A stretch of DNA of 64,000 bases from Poritiphilus flavus. GTDB taxonomy: Bacteria; Bacteroidota; Bacteroidia; Flavobacteriales; Flavobacteriaceae. Numbering within the stretch: the first letter of the stretch is position 1; every line of letters starts with the position of its first letter. Shown piece after piece: positions 52,770 to 60,324 of this stretch. Both the position numbers and the translations under genes were made by a program. Location of the stretch: positions 620,001 through 684,000 of the forward strand of contig NZ_WXYO01000001.1 in NCBI RefSeq assembly GCF_009901585.1. The letters are read 5' to 3'. The notes under the pieces were generated by a model. The model saw only the letters and a list, made by a program, of their open reading frames with translations. It was not told the DNA's origin and searched no databases.

Positions 52770-53861
52770 ATGAGTAGTTTGGCACACAAGCACGATGCCG
52801 TGAATTTATCCCAGGGATTTCCGGATTTTTCACCAGATCCCTTGTTGATAGACCTCATCGCAAAGGCTATGAAAGACGGCTACAATCAGTACGCTCCCAT
52901 GGCCGGGATTTACTCCCTCCGCGAGGTGATCTCGCATAAGATCAAAAGCCTGTACGGAGCGGAGTATCACCCCGAATCCGAGATTACCGTAACCGCAGGT
53001 GCCACACAGGCTATCTACACCGCTATTGCAGCCCTAGTTTCAACAGGAGATGAAGTCATTGTTCTGAAACCGGCATACGATTGCTACGAACCTGTAATAT
53101 GGGCAAACGGGGGGATTCCTGTACCGGTACAACTTCAGGGAAAGACATACCAGATAGACTGGGACCTCTTTAGGTCTAAAATAACGGAGCGCACCAAAAT
53201 GGTGGTGATCAATACACCACATAATCCAAGCGGCAGGGTGTTTTCCGCGGAAGACATGCACCAGCTCCAACAGAGTCTTGAACATACCGATATTTTGGTT
53301 CTCAGCGATGAAGTTTATGAACACCTGGTGTTTGACGACAATACGCATCAAAGTGTTTCAAAGTTCCCAGGGTTAGCCGAGAGAAGCCTGGTCTGTGCCT
53401 CATTTGGCAAGACTTTTCACAGCACAGGCTGGAAAATGGGTTACTGCGCGGCTCCCCAGCCCCTGATGAAAGAATTTCAGAAAATTCACGAGTTCAATGT
53501 ATTCTGCGTAAATCACCCTATTCAACGTGCGTTAGCCGTCTACCTGGAAGAACCCAAAAACTATTTGGACCTCGGCCCATTTTTCCAGCAGAAACGGGAC
53601 CATTTTCTCAACTCTATCCGAGATTCGCGCTTCTCTTTTACCCCTTCGCAAGGCACTTACTTCCAGTTACTGGATTACAGCGCGATCAGTGATGAGAGCG
53701 ATGTGGACCTGGCCCATAGGCTTACCGTAGATCACAAGCTGGCCAGTATCCCCATTTCTGTCTTCAACAGCAATGCGGAAGATCACAGCCAATTGAGGTT
53801 CTGTTTTGCCAAAACCACGGAGACCCTGGATAAGGCGACAGCCATTATCAACACACTTTAG
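52770..53861 (+). CDS. PLP-dependent aminotransferase (methionine aminotransferase-like)
   Basis: Class I/II aminotransferase. NLSQGFPDFSPDP near the N-terminus, TVTAGATQAIY, NTPHNPSGRVFS, LSDEVYEHLVFDD and the PLP lysine about 213 in SFGKTFHSTGWKMGY. Relatives named MetB-type (YbdL-like) convert methionine and its keto acid. The ATG at 52770 lies inside the conserved SIFTVMSSLA segment; the in-frame sequence upstream (ITSKLPDLPTSIFTV) matches the usual N-terminus but has no ATG, GTG or TTG. The start may be ATC at 52725, or the protein starts short. Confidence 0.9.
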   Translation: MSSLAHKHDAVNLSQGFPDFSPDPLLIDLIAKAMKDGYNQYAPMAGIYSLREVISHKIKSLYGAEYHPESEITVTAGATQAIYTAIAALVSTGDEVIVLKPAYDCYEPVIWANGGIPVPVQLQGKTYQIDWDLFRSKITERTKMVVINTPHNPSGRVFSAEDMHQLQQSLEHTDILVLSDEVYEHLVFDDNTHQSVSKFPGLAERSLVCASFGKTFHSTGWKMGYCAAPQPLMKEFQKIHEFNVFCVNHPIQRALAVYLEEPKNYLDLGPFFQQKRDHFLNSIRDSRFSFTPSQGTYFQLLDYSAISDESDVDLAHRLTVDHKLASIPISVFNSNAEDHSQLRFCFAKTTETLDKATAIINTL

Positions 53862-54427
53862 TTCGCTTTGAGTCCGCTAAAATTGGGCTTATAGCCTTCC
53901 TCTTTCAGAATTTTGGCCATATCCTTTTCTAAGGAAACCACGGGATACTCAATAATCCTGTTTGTTTCCGCTCCTTTTTTGTAAAAAATAAAGGTGGGTA
54001 CTTTAACGATATTCAATCCCTTTTCTTCCCCTCCCGGGCTCTTTTTGTAAAAGGGCTTTTCATAGTCCACAGCGATAATGGACAAGTTTTCTTTGGGGAA
54101 ATCCGCCGCTTCAAGAATTCTGATAAACCTGGGCACTTCCCTTCTGCTGTCTCCGCACCAGGTTCCTAAGAATACCTTGATCTCATACCTTTTCAATTGC
54201 TTTCGCAATGCCTGCACTGTCTCTTCGTCTACCTGATAATTCTCGTACTGCGGGTTGAACCAGTTGGCAAAACTGTCTTGCTGCAAGCCTTCTTTGGTTA
54301 TTTTGCCAAGTAACTTTTCTCGGCCTTTCTTGTCTACCGTCTTGTAGTTGAGTTGTTGGGCGATCGCCATTTGCAGGGACCCAAAAATCAGGAGTGTTAG
54401 CAGTGGAAATAGTCTAAATTCTTTCAT
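53858..54427 (-). CDS. Exported thioredoxin-family protein
   Basis: 189 residues with a signal peptide (MKEFRLFPLLTLLIFGSLQMAIAQ). The thioredoxin-fold motif is GTWCGDSRREVPRF: WCxxS, so one cysteine, which argues against a plain disulfide reductase. VPTFIFYKKG gives the conserved cis-proline. Its TTA stop shares bases with the stop of the convergent aminotransferase gene. ATG at 54427 is chosen for the signal peptide. Confidence 0.85.
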   Translation of the reverse strand: MKEFRLFPLLTLLIFGSLQMAIAQQLNYKTVDKKGREKLLGKITKEGLQQDSFANWFNPQYENYQVDEETVQALRKQLKRYEIKVFLGTWCGDSRREVPRFIRILEAADFPKENLSIIAVDYEKPFYKKSPGGEEKGLNIVKVPTFIFYKKGAETNRIIEYPVVSLEKDMAKILKEEGYKPNFSGLKAN

Positions 54428-54556
54428 GGTATCTGTTTTGATGAGCTTAAATCTAACCTCAACCGTTATGAGATACCAGCTTTGTGTTTCAGCCGAAGGA
54501 ATAACTATACCAAGGAGCAACATATGAATACCAAGTGCAACTTTAGGTGATCTCTG

Positions 54557-55609
54557 TTGTTTGTATCGCTATCCGCGCCGTTGATACCGCTGGCTGGTTA
54601 TAAAGACGCTTTTTTTGGTATTTTTTGCGCAAATTCACACAATTTGCCAGGCAAACACATATATCGAATACTAATACACCTGCTCTTTTGGGCGTTATTC
54701 ATATTTATTTCCCTCTTCGTTTTCTCCGACTACTACTGGAAGGAGAACCCGTTCCTGCAATACTTTACGATTCTTCTTGCCCTGGTCTATCTGAATGATG
54801 TTTTCCTGCTTCCATTTTTCGTTCGAAGAAAAATGTACGCCTTATATGTGCTGTTGATAGGTGTTGTGGCCTTTTTCGCGACACAGCTTTACTGCAATTT
54901 CTTTGCGGAATGTGGCTGTTCTGTACCTAAGTGCCTCTCGAATTACCTTTGGCAAACACTGGTACCTCTTATTTTCTTTTCCTTTCTCTGGGTTCTGTTC
55001 AGGTACCTGGAAAACCAGGAAGAGATCCTTCGCGTTCGTAAGGAGCGAACGGAAATGGAACTGCAATACCTTAAATCCCAAATAAATCCTCATGTGCTAT
55101 TCAACAACCTTAATACTATATATTCCTATTCGCTTGAAAAGCCCAGACAGGTTCCGGAAATGATCCTTATGCTGTCCGACAATCTCAAGTATGTTCTTTA
55201 CGAAAGTGATTCCAGCAAAGTTTCGCTGGACAAGGAAATGGAGTATATAGACAATTATATACGCTTTCAGAAGATCAGGACTGAGAACATCAAGGAGATC
55301 AACTACGAAAAGGAGATAGATGACCAGGGATACTTTATCGCCCCCCTCCTTCTAATTGCCCTTATAGAGAACGCTTTCAAGCACAGCGCGGCTAACAGCA
55401 CCGTGGATATTCAGATCCGGGTAGAGGGCGGCACACTGGAATGCCTTTGCACAAACATCAGTAAAATTCAGGAAGATTCTGGCACATCTGCTTCCATAGG
55501 GTTGGAAAACCTCCAAAAAAGACTGAACTTGCTTTACAAAGACAAGCATGAGTTATCCATTGAAGCCACAGATGTCTACAAGGTTAAACTTAGATTGAAC
55601 CTCCTATGA
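54557..55609 (+). CDS. LytS-type sensor histidine kinase
   Basis: Up to 350 residues. Four membrane segments (LIHLLFWALFIFISLFVF, PFLQYFTILLALVYL, LYVLLIGVVAFFATQLY, TLVPLIFFSFLWVLF) precede a short cytoplasmic kinase: MELQYLKSQINPHVLFNNLNTIYSY with the phospho-His, and LIALIENAFKHSAANS. Both starts available are TTG (54557 or 54644); the later one begins just before the first membrane segment and is more likely. It overlaps the response regulator gene (ATGA). Confidence 0.9.
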   Translation: MFVSLSAPLIPLAGYKDAFFGIFCANSHNLPGKHIYRILIHLLFWALFIFISLFVFSDYYWKENPFLQYFTILLALVYLNDVFLLPFFVRRKMYALYVLLIGVVAFFATQLYCNFFAECGCSVPKCLSNYLWQTLVPLIFFSFLWVLFRYLENQEEILRVRKERTEMELQYLKSQINPHVLFNNLNTIYSYSLEKPRQVPEMILMLSDNLKYVLYESDSSKVSLDKEMEYIDNYIRFQKIRTENIKEINYEKEIDDQGYFIAPLLLIALIENAFKHSAANSTVDIQIRVEGGTLECLCTNISKIQEDSGTSASIGLENLQKRLNLLYKDKHELSIEATDVYKVKLRLNLL

Positions 55610-56304
55610 AATGCATTTTGATAGAAGATGAGATCCCGGCCCAAAAGGTGCTTCGGAATTATATCGACAAACTCGATAACCTGGAGTTTGTAGGGGCTTT
55701 TCAATCTGCAATCGCCGCCAATCCTTTCCTGAAAAAGAACGAGGTCGATCTCATTTTTATGGATATCAACCTTCCGGATATCACCGGGATTGAATATATC
55801 AGGACCCTGACCAACCCTCCACAGGTGATCATGACCACAGCTTACCCCAACTACGCCGTAGAAAGTTATGAATTGGACGCTGTGAGGGATTATCTGGTGA
55901 AGCCGTTTTCTTTTGAGCGATTCCTGAAAGCCGTGAATCGGGTACGCACGGGAATGCGCGAAAAAGAAAGCTATGAAGACAAGGACAGCAGGGATCCGGT
56001 ACTTTTCGTAAATGTGGATAAAACCCTGCATCGTATCAGGGCAGGGGAGATATTGTATATCGAGTCTGAAAAGAATTACGTTACCATCGTTACCCGTACA
56101 AACCGATTATCCTATATCGATTCCCTTAAAAACTGGCTTGATCGACTGCCTCAGGATCTCTTTGTACAGACCCATAAGTCCTACATCGTTAATCTAAGGG
56201 AAGTGGAGCAGGTAAACGGAAATCGCCTTACCGTAAAGGGTATTCGTTTACCCCTCGGCAGGACATATAAAACCACTTTCATGCAAAGATTGCACAAAGG
56301 TTAA
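55606..56304 (+). CDS. LytTR-type response regulator
   Basis: 232 residues. Receiver domain with phospho-Asp53 in LIFMDINLPDITG and YLVKPF, followed by a LytTR DNA-binding domain (HRIRAGEILYIESEKNYVTI near 145-164, FVQTHKSYIVNLREVEQ). Overlaps the kinase gene by 4 bp, so the two form one signalling pair. Targets are unknown. Confidence 0.95.
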   Translation: MKCILIEDEIPAQKVLRNYIDKLDNLEFVGAFQSAIAANPFLKKNEVDLIFMDINLPDITGIEYIRTLTNPPQVIMTTAYPNYAVESYELDAVRDYLVKPFSFERFLKAVNRVRTGMREKESYEDKDSRDPVLFVNVDKTLHRIRAGEILYIESEKNYVTIVTRTNRLSYIDSLKNWLDRLPQDLFVQTHKSYIVNLREVEQVNGNRLTVKGIRLPLGRTYKTTFMQRLHKG

Positions 56305-56307
56305 GGA

Positions 56308-57462
56308 TTATTTCAAGGCCTCATCGATCATTTTCATTAAGGTCCCGATCTTGGAGGGCTCCAGCCAACGGGTAACCACCACCAGGTCATTTTCCTTATC
56401 CACCACAATAAAATTACCGCCAAAGCCTGCGGCGTAATACAGATTTTCAGATAGTCCTTCCCAATGCCTGTTCCCTTTGGTATTCAACCACCACATATAG
56501 CCGTAATTCGGGTTGGGTTCAGATGGGGTAGTAGCCTTCGCGATCCACTGCTCGCTAATTAAGCGGTCTTTTTTCCAAACCCCCTGGTTTAGGAACAACA
56601 AGCCAAACCGGGCCATGTCTTCCGCATTAATAAAGATCCCCCCTCCGGAATGTCCGCCGCCTGTAACGGATTTCATTTGGATCCCGTCTATCTCTGTCCA
56701 GGCATTCTCATATCCATGCCAGCGCCAGGTAGTTGAGGCATCGATCTTATCCATGATCTCTTCCTTCAATACCATAGGCAGGGGTTTCCTTAAGACATGG
56801 GTCAGGGAATACGCCAACACATTTACCCTCACATCATTGTATTCCATTACCGTCCCGGGTTCGTTGAGTTTTCGGAATTTCCAATCGTCCAGGCTTCCTT
56901 CGCGAGGCGGCCGGTCTGCCCAATCTTTGCCACCCCAAAGTTCGCCGGACCAGTCTGAATTCTGTTGTAGCAGATGTTCCCAGCTGATCTTGCTATTGTG
57001 AGGACCCCCAAAGGTACCATCCCAGATATAGTCTTTCACCAGATCCCTAGTACTGTGGATCAAACCCTGATCTACCGCTAGACCGGCCATGGTGGATAAA
57101 AAGCTTTTGGTGACGCTAAATGTCATATCCACGCGGTTGGTATCTCCCCATTTCCCAACGATGTATCCATTCTTTAGCAGCAAGCCAGCCGGGCCACCTC
57201 TTTTCTTGGTCGGTCCTAAGATCTCGTGAAAAGGCTCCCTTTCAAAGCCTTTGAGAATGGCTATCCTAAGATCTCTTGAGCCGGAATATTCATTATCCTG
57301 CGCGAAGCGGATGGCTTCATTTAGTTTGGTGTCGTCAAAACCGTATTCCTTAGCCGGCTTTTCCTCCCAGTTATGGCGTTCCGGGAAGTAATAATTCTGT
57401 TGTGAGAAAACCAGACCTCCCCAAAAGAGCAAAGTCAGGCAAAGCGTAACTCTCATTTTCAT
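56308..57462 (-). CDS. Exported serine hydrolase (beta-lactamase-like)
   Basis: 384 residues with signal peptide MKMRVTLCLTLLFWGGLVFSQ. Catalytic SxxK is SVTK (Ser116, Lys119); YND (in GTVMEYNDVRVN) is the second motif; the third is degenerate (AAGFGGNFIVV in place of HSG/KTG), a known variant in esterase-like members. Substrate unknown. It follows the acetyltransferase gene with a 4-bp overlap. Confidence 0.88.
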   Translation of the reverse strand: MKMRVTLCLTLLFWGGLVFSQQNYYFPERHNWEEKPAKEYGFDDTKLNEAIRFAQDNEYSGSRDLRIAILKGFEREPFHEILGPTKKRGGPAGLLLKNGYIVGKWGDTNRVDMTFSVTKSFLSTMAGLAVDQGLIHSTRDLVKDYIWDGTFGGPHNSKISWEHLLQQNSDWSGELWGGKDWADRPPREGSLDDWKFRKLNEPGTVMEYNDVRVNVLAYSLTHVLRKPLPMVLKEEIMDKIDASTTWRWHGYENAWTEIDGIQMKSVTGGGHSGGGIFINAEDMARFGLLFLNQGVWKKDRLISEQWIAKATTPSEPNPNYGYMWWLNTKGNRHWEGLSENLYYAAGFGGNFIVVDKENDLVVVTRWLEPSKIGTLMKMIDEALK

Positions 57463-58004
57463 ATAGTAGATGTTTCTTTGTTTGCGGAAGGCAGATCAAA
57501 TCGCATTAGCCAGTCCATTTGGCGGTCCTTGCCGATATAATAGGGGTGTTTCCCAAACTTTACAAAGCCGTGTCTTTCGTAGAAGTCAATAGCTTTTACA
57601 TTTTCCTCCCAAACTCCAAGCCACAGGTAGCTCTTTTTTCTGGATATTCCGATCTTTTTGATCTCTTCCATCATCCACTGCCCTATTCTCTTACCCTGGA
57701 ATCCCTGGAGCACATAGATTCGCTCTACTTCCAAAGCCTCAGCCTTCTTGATATCGGTTTGCGCTTGTTCTTCGTTTAGTTTGAAATAGCCCACTACATC
57801 CTGTTCAAGGTATGCAAAATAAAATGAAGAATCGGGGTTTTTCAGCTCAGCGCCTAACTGTTCTTTAGAAAAGGCCTTATCGATATAGGTCTTGAAGTCT
57901 TCGGGGTCATTCACATGTTCAAAAGCGTCTACAAAGGTCTTCTTTGATAGCTGAATAAGCTGATTCAAATGTTTGGCAGTACATTTTTGAAGTTGTAGTT
58001 GCAT
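57459..58004 (-). CDS. GNAT-family N-acetyltransferase
   Basis: 181 residues from ATG at 58004 (MQLQLQKCTAKHLNQLIQL). The acetyl-CoA loop is VLQGFQGKRIGQWMMEEIKK and the C-terminal region has WLGVWEENVKAIDFYERHGFVKFG. The acceptor is unknown. An extra 13 codons upstream would add a membrane segment and are not used. The stop overlaps the serine hydrolase ATG. Confidence 0.92.
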   Translation of the reverse strand: MQLQLQKCTAKHLNQLIQLSKKTFVDAFEHVNDPEDFKTYIDKAFSKEQLGAELKNPDSSFYFAYLEQDVVGYFKLNEEQAQTDIKKAEALEVERIYVLQGFQGKRIGQWMMEEIKKIGISRKKSYLWLGVWEENVKAIDFYERHGFVKFGKHPYYIGKDRQMDWLMRFDLPSANKETSTI

Positions 58005-58032
58005 GTTCTGATAAATCAGAACTAAAAATAAA

Positions 58033-58064
58033 AAAAGGAGCAAAACCTAAGCCTTACTCCTTTT
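58033..58064 (-). terminator. Intrinsic terminator of the 35-residue gene
   Basis: Stem AAAAGGAG (58033-58040) / CTCCTTTT (58057-58064) with a 16-base loop. On the minus strand it ends in a long T-run (A-run at 58025-58036 on the plus strand). Confidence 0.75.
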
Positions 58065-58084
58065 AAATTTTCTAATAATGCTTT

Positions 58085-58192
58085 TTATAGCATGAATAGT
58101 TTTCGTGTTAGCATCAAAATACCACTGTAAAAGTCATTCCGATACACTTGCACTTCTTCTTCAGTAGGTCTGTTGTTCATTTGGGCATCCAT
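58085..58192 (-). CDS. 35-residue small protein under the shared promoter module
   Basis: Reads MDAQMNNRPTEEEVQVYRND then FYSGILMLTRKLFML. Acidic N-terminal half, and a hydrophobic, basic C-terminal half that could form an amphipathic or membrane-binding helix. It has its own promoter module (58257-58361), a leader of about 60 nt and a terminator, so it is a complete transcription unit between scoB and the acetyltransferase. No family recognised. Confidence 0.6.
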   Translation of the reverse strand: MDAQMNNRPTEEEVQVYRNDFYSGILMLTRKLFML

Positions 58193-58256
58193 AGTCTGTA
58201 GGTTTAAAAGTTAAATCCCGGTAAATTTGGGGAGGGATCGACTTTTTTATTTGTTA

Positions 58257-58361
58257 TAAAGATACTATCTAAACCCCTTTCGGTCTAAATTATTGTTGTG
58301 AACCGCCCTCATCTTGTGGTTAAAATAACGAGTGTTTTAATTTTTTCGATGAAATGCACTC
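58257..58361 (-). promoter_or_regulatory. Extended promoter module, copy 4
   Basis: On the minus strand: upstream block GAGTGCATTTCATCGA (58361-58346), a CACAAGA/CACAACA pair (18 bases apart here rather than 21), TTCACAACAATAATTTAG (58302-58285), a 20-base spacer and -7 box TATCTTTA (58264-58257). It aligns with copy 3 almost end to end, including the segment GAGGGCG between the CACAACA repeats. Confidence 0.6.
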
Positions 58362-58367
58362 TTTTCC

Positions 58368-59024
58368 TTAATCAAGGCTCATTTCCGGAATATCTCCCTC
58401 TACCAGGAGATTGCCTTCCGTAGCAGCCTGAATATCCGCTATACTTACCCCGGGTGCACGTTCCAGCAGCTTGAATCCCTCGTCTGTTACTTCCATTACC
58501 GCCAGGTTGGTGACCACCTTTTTTACACAGCCCACCCCGGTCAGCGGAAGGGTACAACGTTTTAAGAGCTTGGACTTCCCGGCTTTGTTGGTATGCATCA
58601 TAGCCACTATGATATTCTCTGCAGAAGCTACCAGGTCCATCGCGCCACCCATGCCTTTAACCATTTTCCCTGGTATTTTCCAGTTGGCAATGTCTCCGTT
58701 CTCCGCTACTTCCATGGCTCCCAATATGGTCAGGTGAACGTGTTGGCCACGGATCATCCCAAAGCTTGTGGCTGAATCAAAAAAAGAGGCCCCGGCCAGT
58801 GTGGTGATGGTCTGCTTACCGGCATTGATGATGTCCGCGTCCTCTTCTCCTTCATAGGGAAACGGCCCCATTCCCAATACGCCATTCTCACTCTGGAATT
58901 CCACCTGTATATCGTCCCTGACAAAATTAGCCACCAGGGTTGGGATCCCGATTCCAAGGTTTACATAATAACCGTCCTTTACTTCTCTGGCAATTCTTTT
59001 TGCTATTCCGTTTTTATCAAGCAT
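58368..59024 (-). CDS. scoB: 3-oxoacid CoA-transferase, subunit B
   Basis: 218 residues. Active-site Glu46 in FQSENGVLGMGP forms the thioester intermediate; NLGIGIPTLVANF and GMGGAMDLVASAENIIVAM match the family. It moves CoA between succinyl-CoA and acetoacetate (or similar oxoacids), used in ketone body or amino-acid breakdown. Normally directly after subunit A, here separated from it by an S23 gene. Confidence 0.95.
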   Translation of the reverse strand: MLDKNGIAKRIAREVKDGYYVNLGIGIPTLVANFVRDDIQVEFQSENGVLGMGPFPYEGEEDADIINAGKQTITTLAGASFFDSATSFGMIRGQHVHLTILGAMEVAENGDIANWKIPGKMVKGMGGAMDLVASAENIIVAMMHTNKAGKSKLLKRCTLPLTGVGCVKKVVTNLAVMEVTDEGFKLLERAPGVSIADIQAATEGNLLVEGDIPEMSLD

Positions 59025-59028
59025 GACT

Positions 59029-59056
59029 AATGTAACAATGTATCAATGTGACAATG
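59029..59056. repeat. Octamer repeats on the left of the S23 gene
   Basis: AATGTAAC, AATGTATC, AATGTGAC, AATG: period 8 with a constant AATG. Confidence 0.75.
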
Positions 59057-59058
59057 GG

Positions 59059-59415
59059 TTATTTGTTTAGATTCTTTTTGCTTGTACTGACAATTTTATA
59101 TAGAATCAACCCTAATTCATTTACTTTTTCCTTCAAAAAGCTTTCAAAAGGATAAGAACCAGATCTTTCACATAGTATCAACCAATATTTAGTTTCTTCA
59201 AGTTCCTTTAGGGCAATTTTTATTTTGTGAACGAAGTCCGAACGACTCTCCGCGTTCTTGACTTCGTGGACCTGTGCTCCTATACTGGTTCCAGACCGAA
59301 GTAGTTGGTTGGCTACTACAAATTTTTTTTGAGTTTCTAACAACTCGCAAAACTCGATGATCTTCAACTCAAAATCAATGGTTTTCTCCTTGACTACATT
59401 TGGATTCCTCTTCAT
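59059..59415 (-). CDS. Four-helix-bundle protein (23S rRNA intervening-sequence family)
   Basis: 118 residues of the S23/four-helix-bundle family: IDFELKIIEFCELLETQKKFVVANQLLRSGTSIGAQVHEVKNAES with the core LLRSGTSIGAQ motif, followed by FVHKIKIALKELEETKYWL. First found in intervening sequences of 23S rRNA genes, but now common as free-standing genes of unknown role. It splits the CoA-transferase subunit genes and is flanked by inverted octamer repeats, which suggests insertion. More AT-rich than its neighbours. Confidence 0.92.
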   Translation of the reverse strand: MKRNPNVVKEKTIDFELKIIEFCELLETQKKFVVANQLLRSGTSIGAQVHEVKNAESRSDFVHKIKIALKELEETKYWLILCERSGSYPFESFLKEKVNELGLILYKIVSTSKKNLNK

Positions 59416-59420
59416 AAAAA

Positions 59421-59457
59421 CATTGCTACATTAATCCATTGATTTCATTGCTTCATT
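59421..59457. repeat. Octamer repeats on the right of the S23 gene, inverted relative to the left
   Basis: CATTGCTA, CATTAATC, CATTGATTT, CATTGCTT, CATT: the complement (AATG) core of the left tract, period 8 with one 9-base unit. Confidence 0.75.
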
Positions 59458-59496
59458 ATCCCTTTTTCCTAATGCGGGCAAACATTTTCAAATTTT

Positions 59497-60198
59497 CTAT
59501 TCCTTTTGTCTTACCGTCCGTTGTTCTATACGCTTTTCGTATTGCTCTCCCTGAAAGATGCGCTGTACAAATATTCCCGGGATGTGCACCTGGTTTGGGT
59601 CCAATGCTCCGGCAGGGACCAGTTCTTCTACCTCGGCAACGGTGATCTTTGCCGCACCGCACATACAGGGGTTGAAATTCCTGGCGGTACCCTTGAAGAT
59701 CAGGTTGCCGGCCTGGTCACCCTTCCAGGCTTTAACGAAAGAAAAATCAGCTTTATACGCTTCTTCAAGCACGTACATCTTTCCGTTGAATTCCCTGGTC
59801 TCTTTGCCTTCTGCCACCTCAGTCCCATAACCGGCAGGGGTGTAGAAAGCGGGAAACCCAGCCTGGGCCGCCCGGCATTTTTCAGCCAGGGTTCCCTGGG
59901 GCGTAAGCTCTACGTCCAGTTCTCCGCTTAACATCTGCCTTTCGAACTCATCGTTCTCCCCTACATAAGAAGAGATCATTTTGCGGATCTGGTGGCCCTG
60001 GAGCAGGAGCCCCAATCCAAAATCATCTACTCCGGCATTATTACTTATACAGGTAAGGTCTTTAACCCCCAGCCGGACCAGTTCAGCAATGGCATTTTCC
60101 GGTATTCCACAAAGTCCGAAGCCCCCTAACATAAAGGTCATTCCATCCCTGACTCCCTCCAGGGCCTGCCGGACATTTGGTACAGTTTTTTGTATCAT
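59497..60198 (-). CDS. scoA: 3-oxoacid CoA-transferase, subunit A
   Basis: 233 residues. [18 protein letters not shown] near 24-41, the [16 protein letters not shown] segment, [25 protein letters not shown] and the [16 protein letters not shown] tail mark subunit A. It forms a heterodimer or tetramer with ScoB. The gap to scoB is 472 bases because of the inserted S23 gene. Confidence 0.95.
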   Translation of the reverse strand: MIQKTVPNVRQALEGVRDGMTFMLGGFGLCGIPENAIAELVRLGVKDLTCISNNAGVDDFGLGLLLQGHQIRKMISSYVGENDEFERQMLSGELDVELTPQGTLAEKCRAAQAGFPAFYTPAGYGTEVAEGKETREFNGKMYVLEEAYKADFSFVKAWKGDQAGNLIFKGTARNFNPCMCGAAKITVAEVEELVPAGALDPNQVHIPGIFVQRIFQGEQYEKRIEQRTVRQKE

Positions 60199-60259
60199 AA
60201 TGTATATTCAATAGATTGCAAAAACTAGATTTCTGCGGTCTACTAAAATACGTTTTTAA

Positions 60260-60288
60260 CAAAAAAATCCCGCCAAAAAAGCGGGATT
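60260..60288 (-). terminator. Intrinsic terminator after the PBP1A gene
   Basis: Perfect 8-bp stem AATCCCGC / GCGGGATT, followed on the minus strand by seven Ts. It ends the ricT-gldH-PBP1A transcript. Confidence 0.9.
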
Positions 60289-60324
60289 AATTCTTCGGGA
60301 AGTTCTGGCTTAAATATGTTGAAT

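Noticed and set aside
59059-59415. Evidence for a 23S rRNA gene or its intervening sequence
   Set aside because: Only the S23 protein gene is present; no rRNA sequence flanks it.
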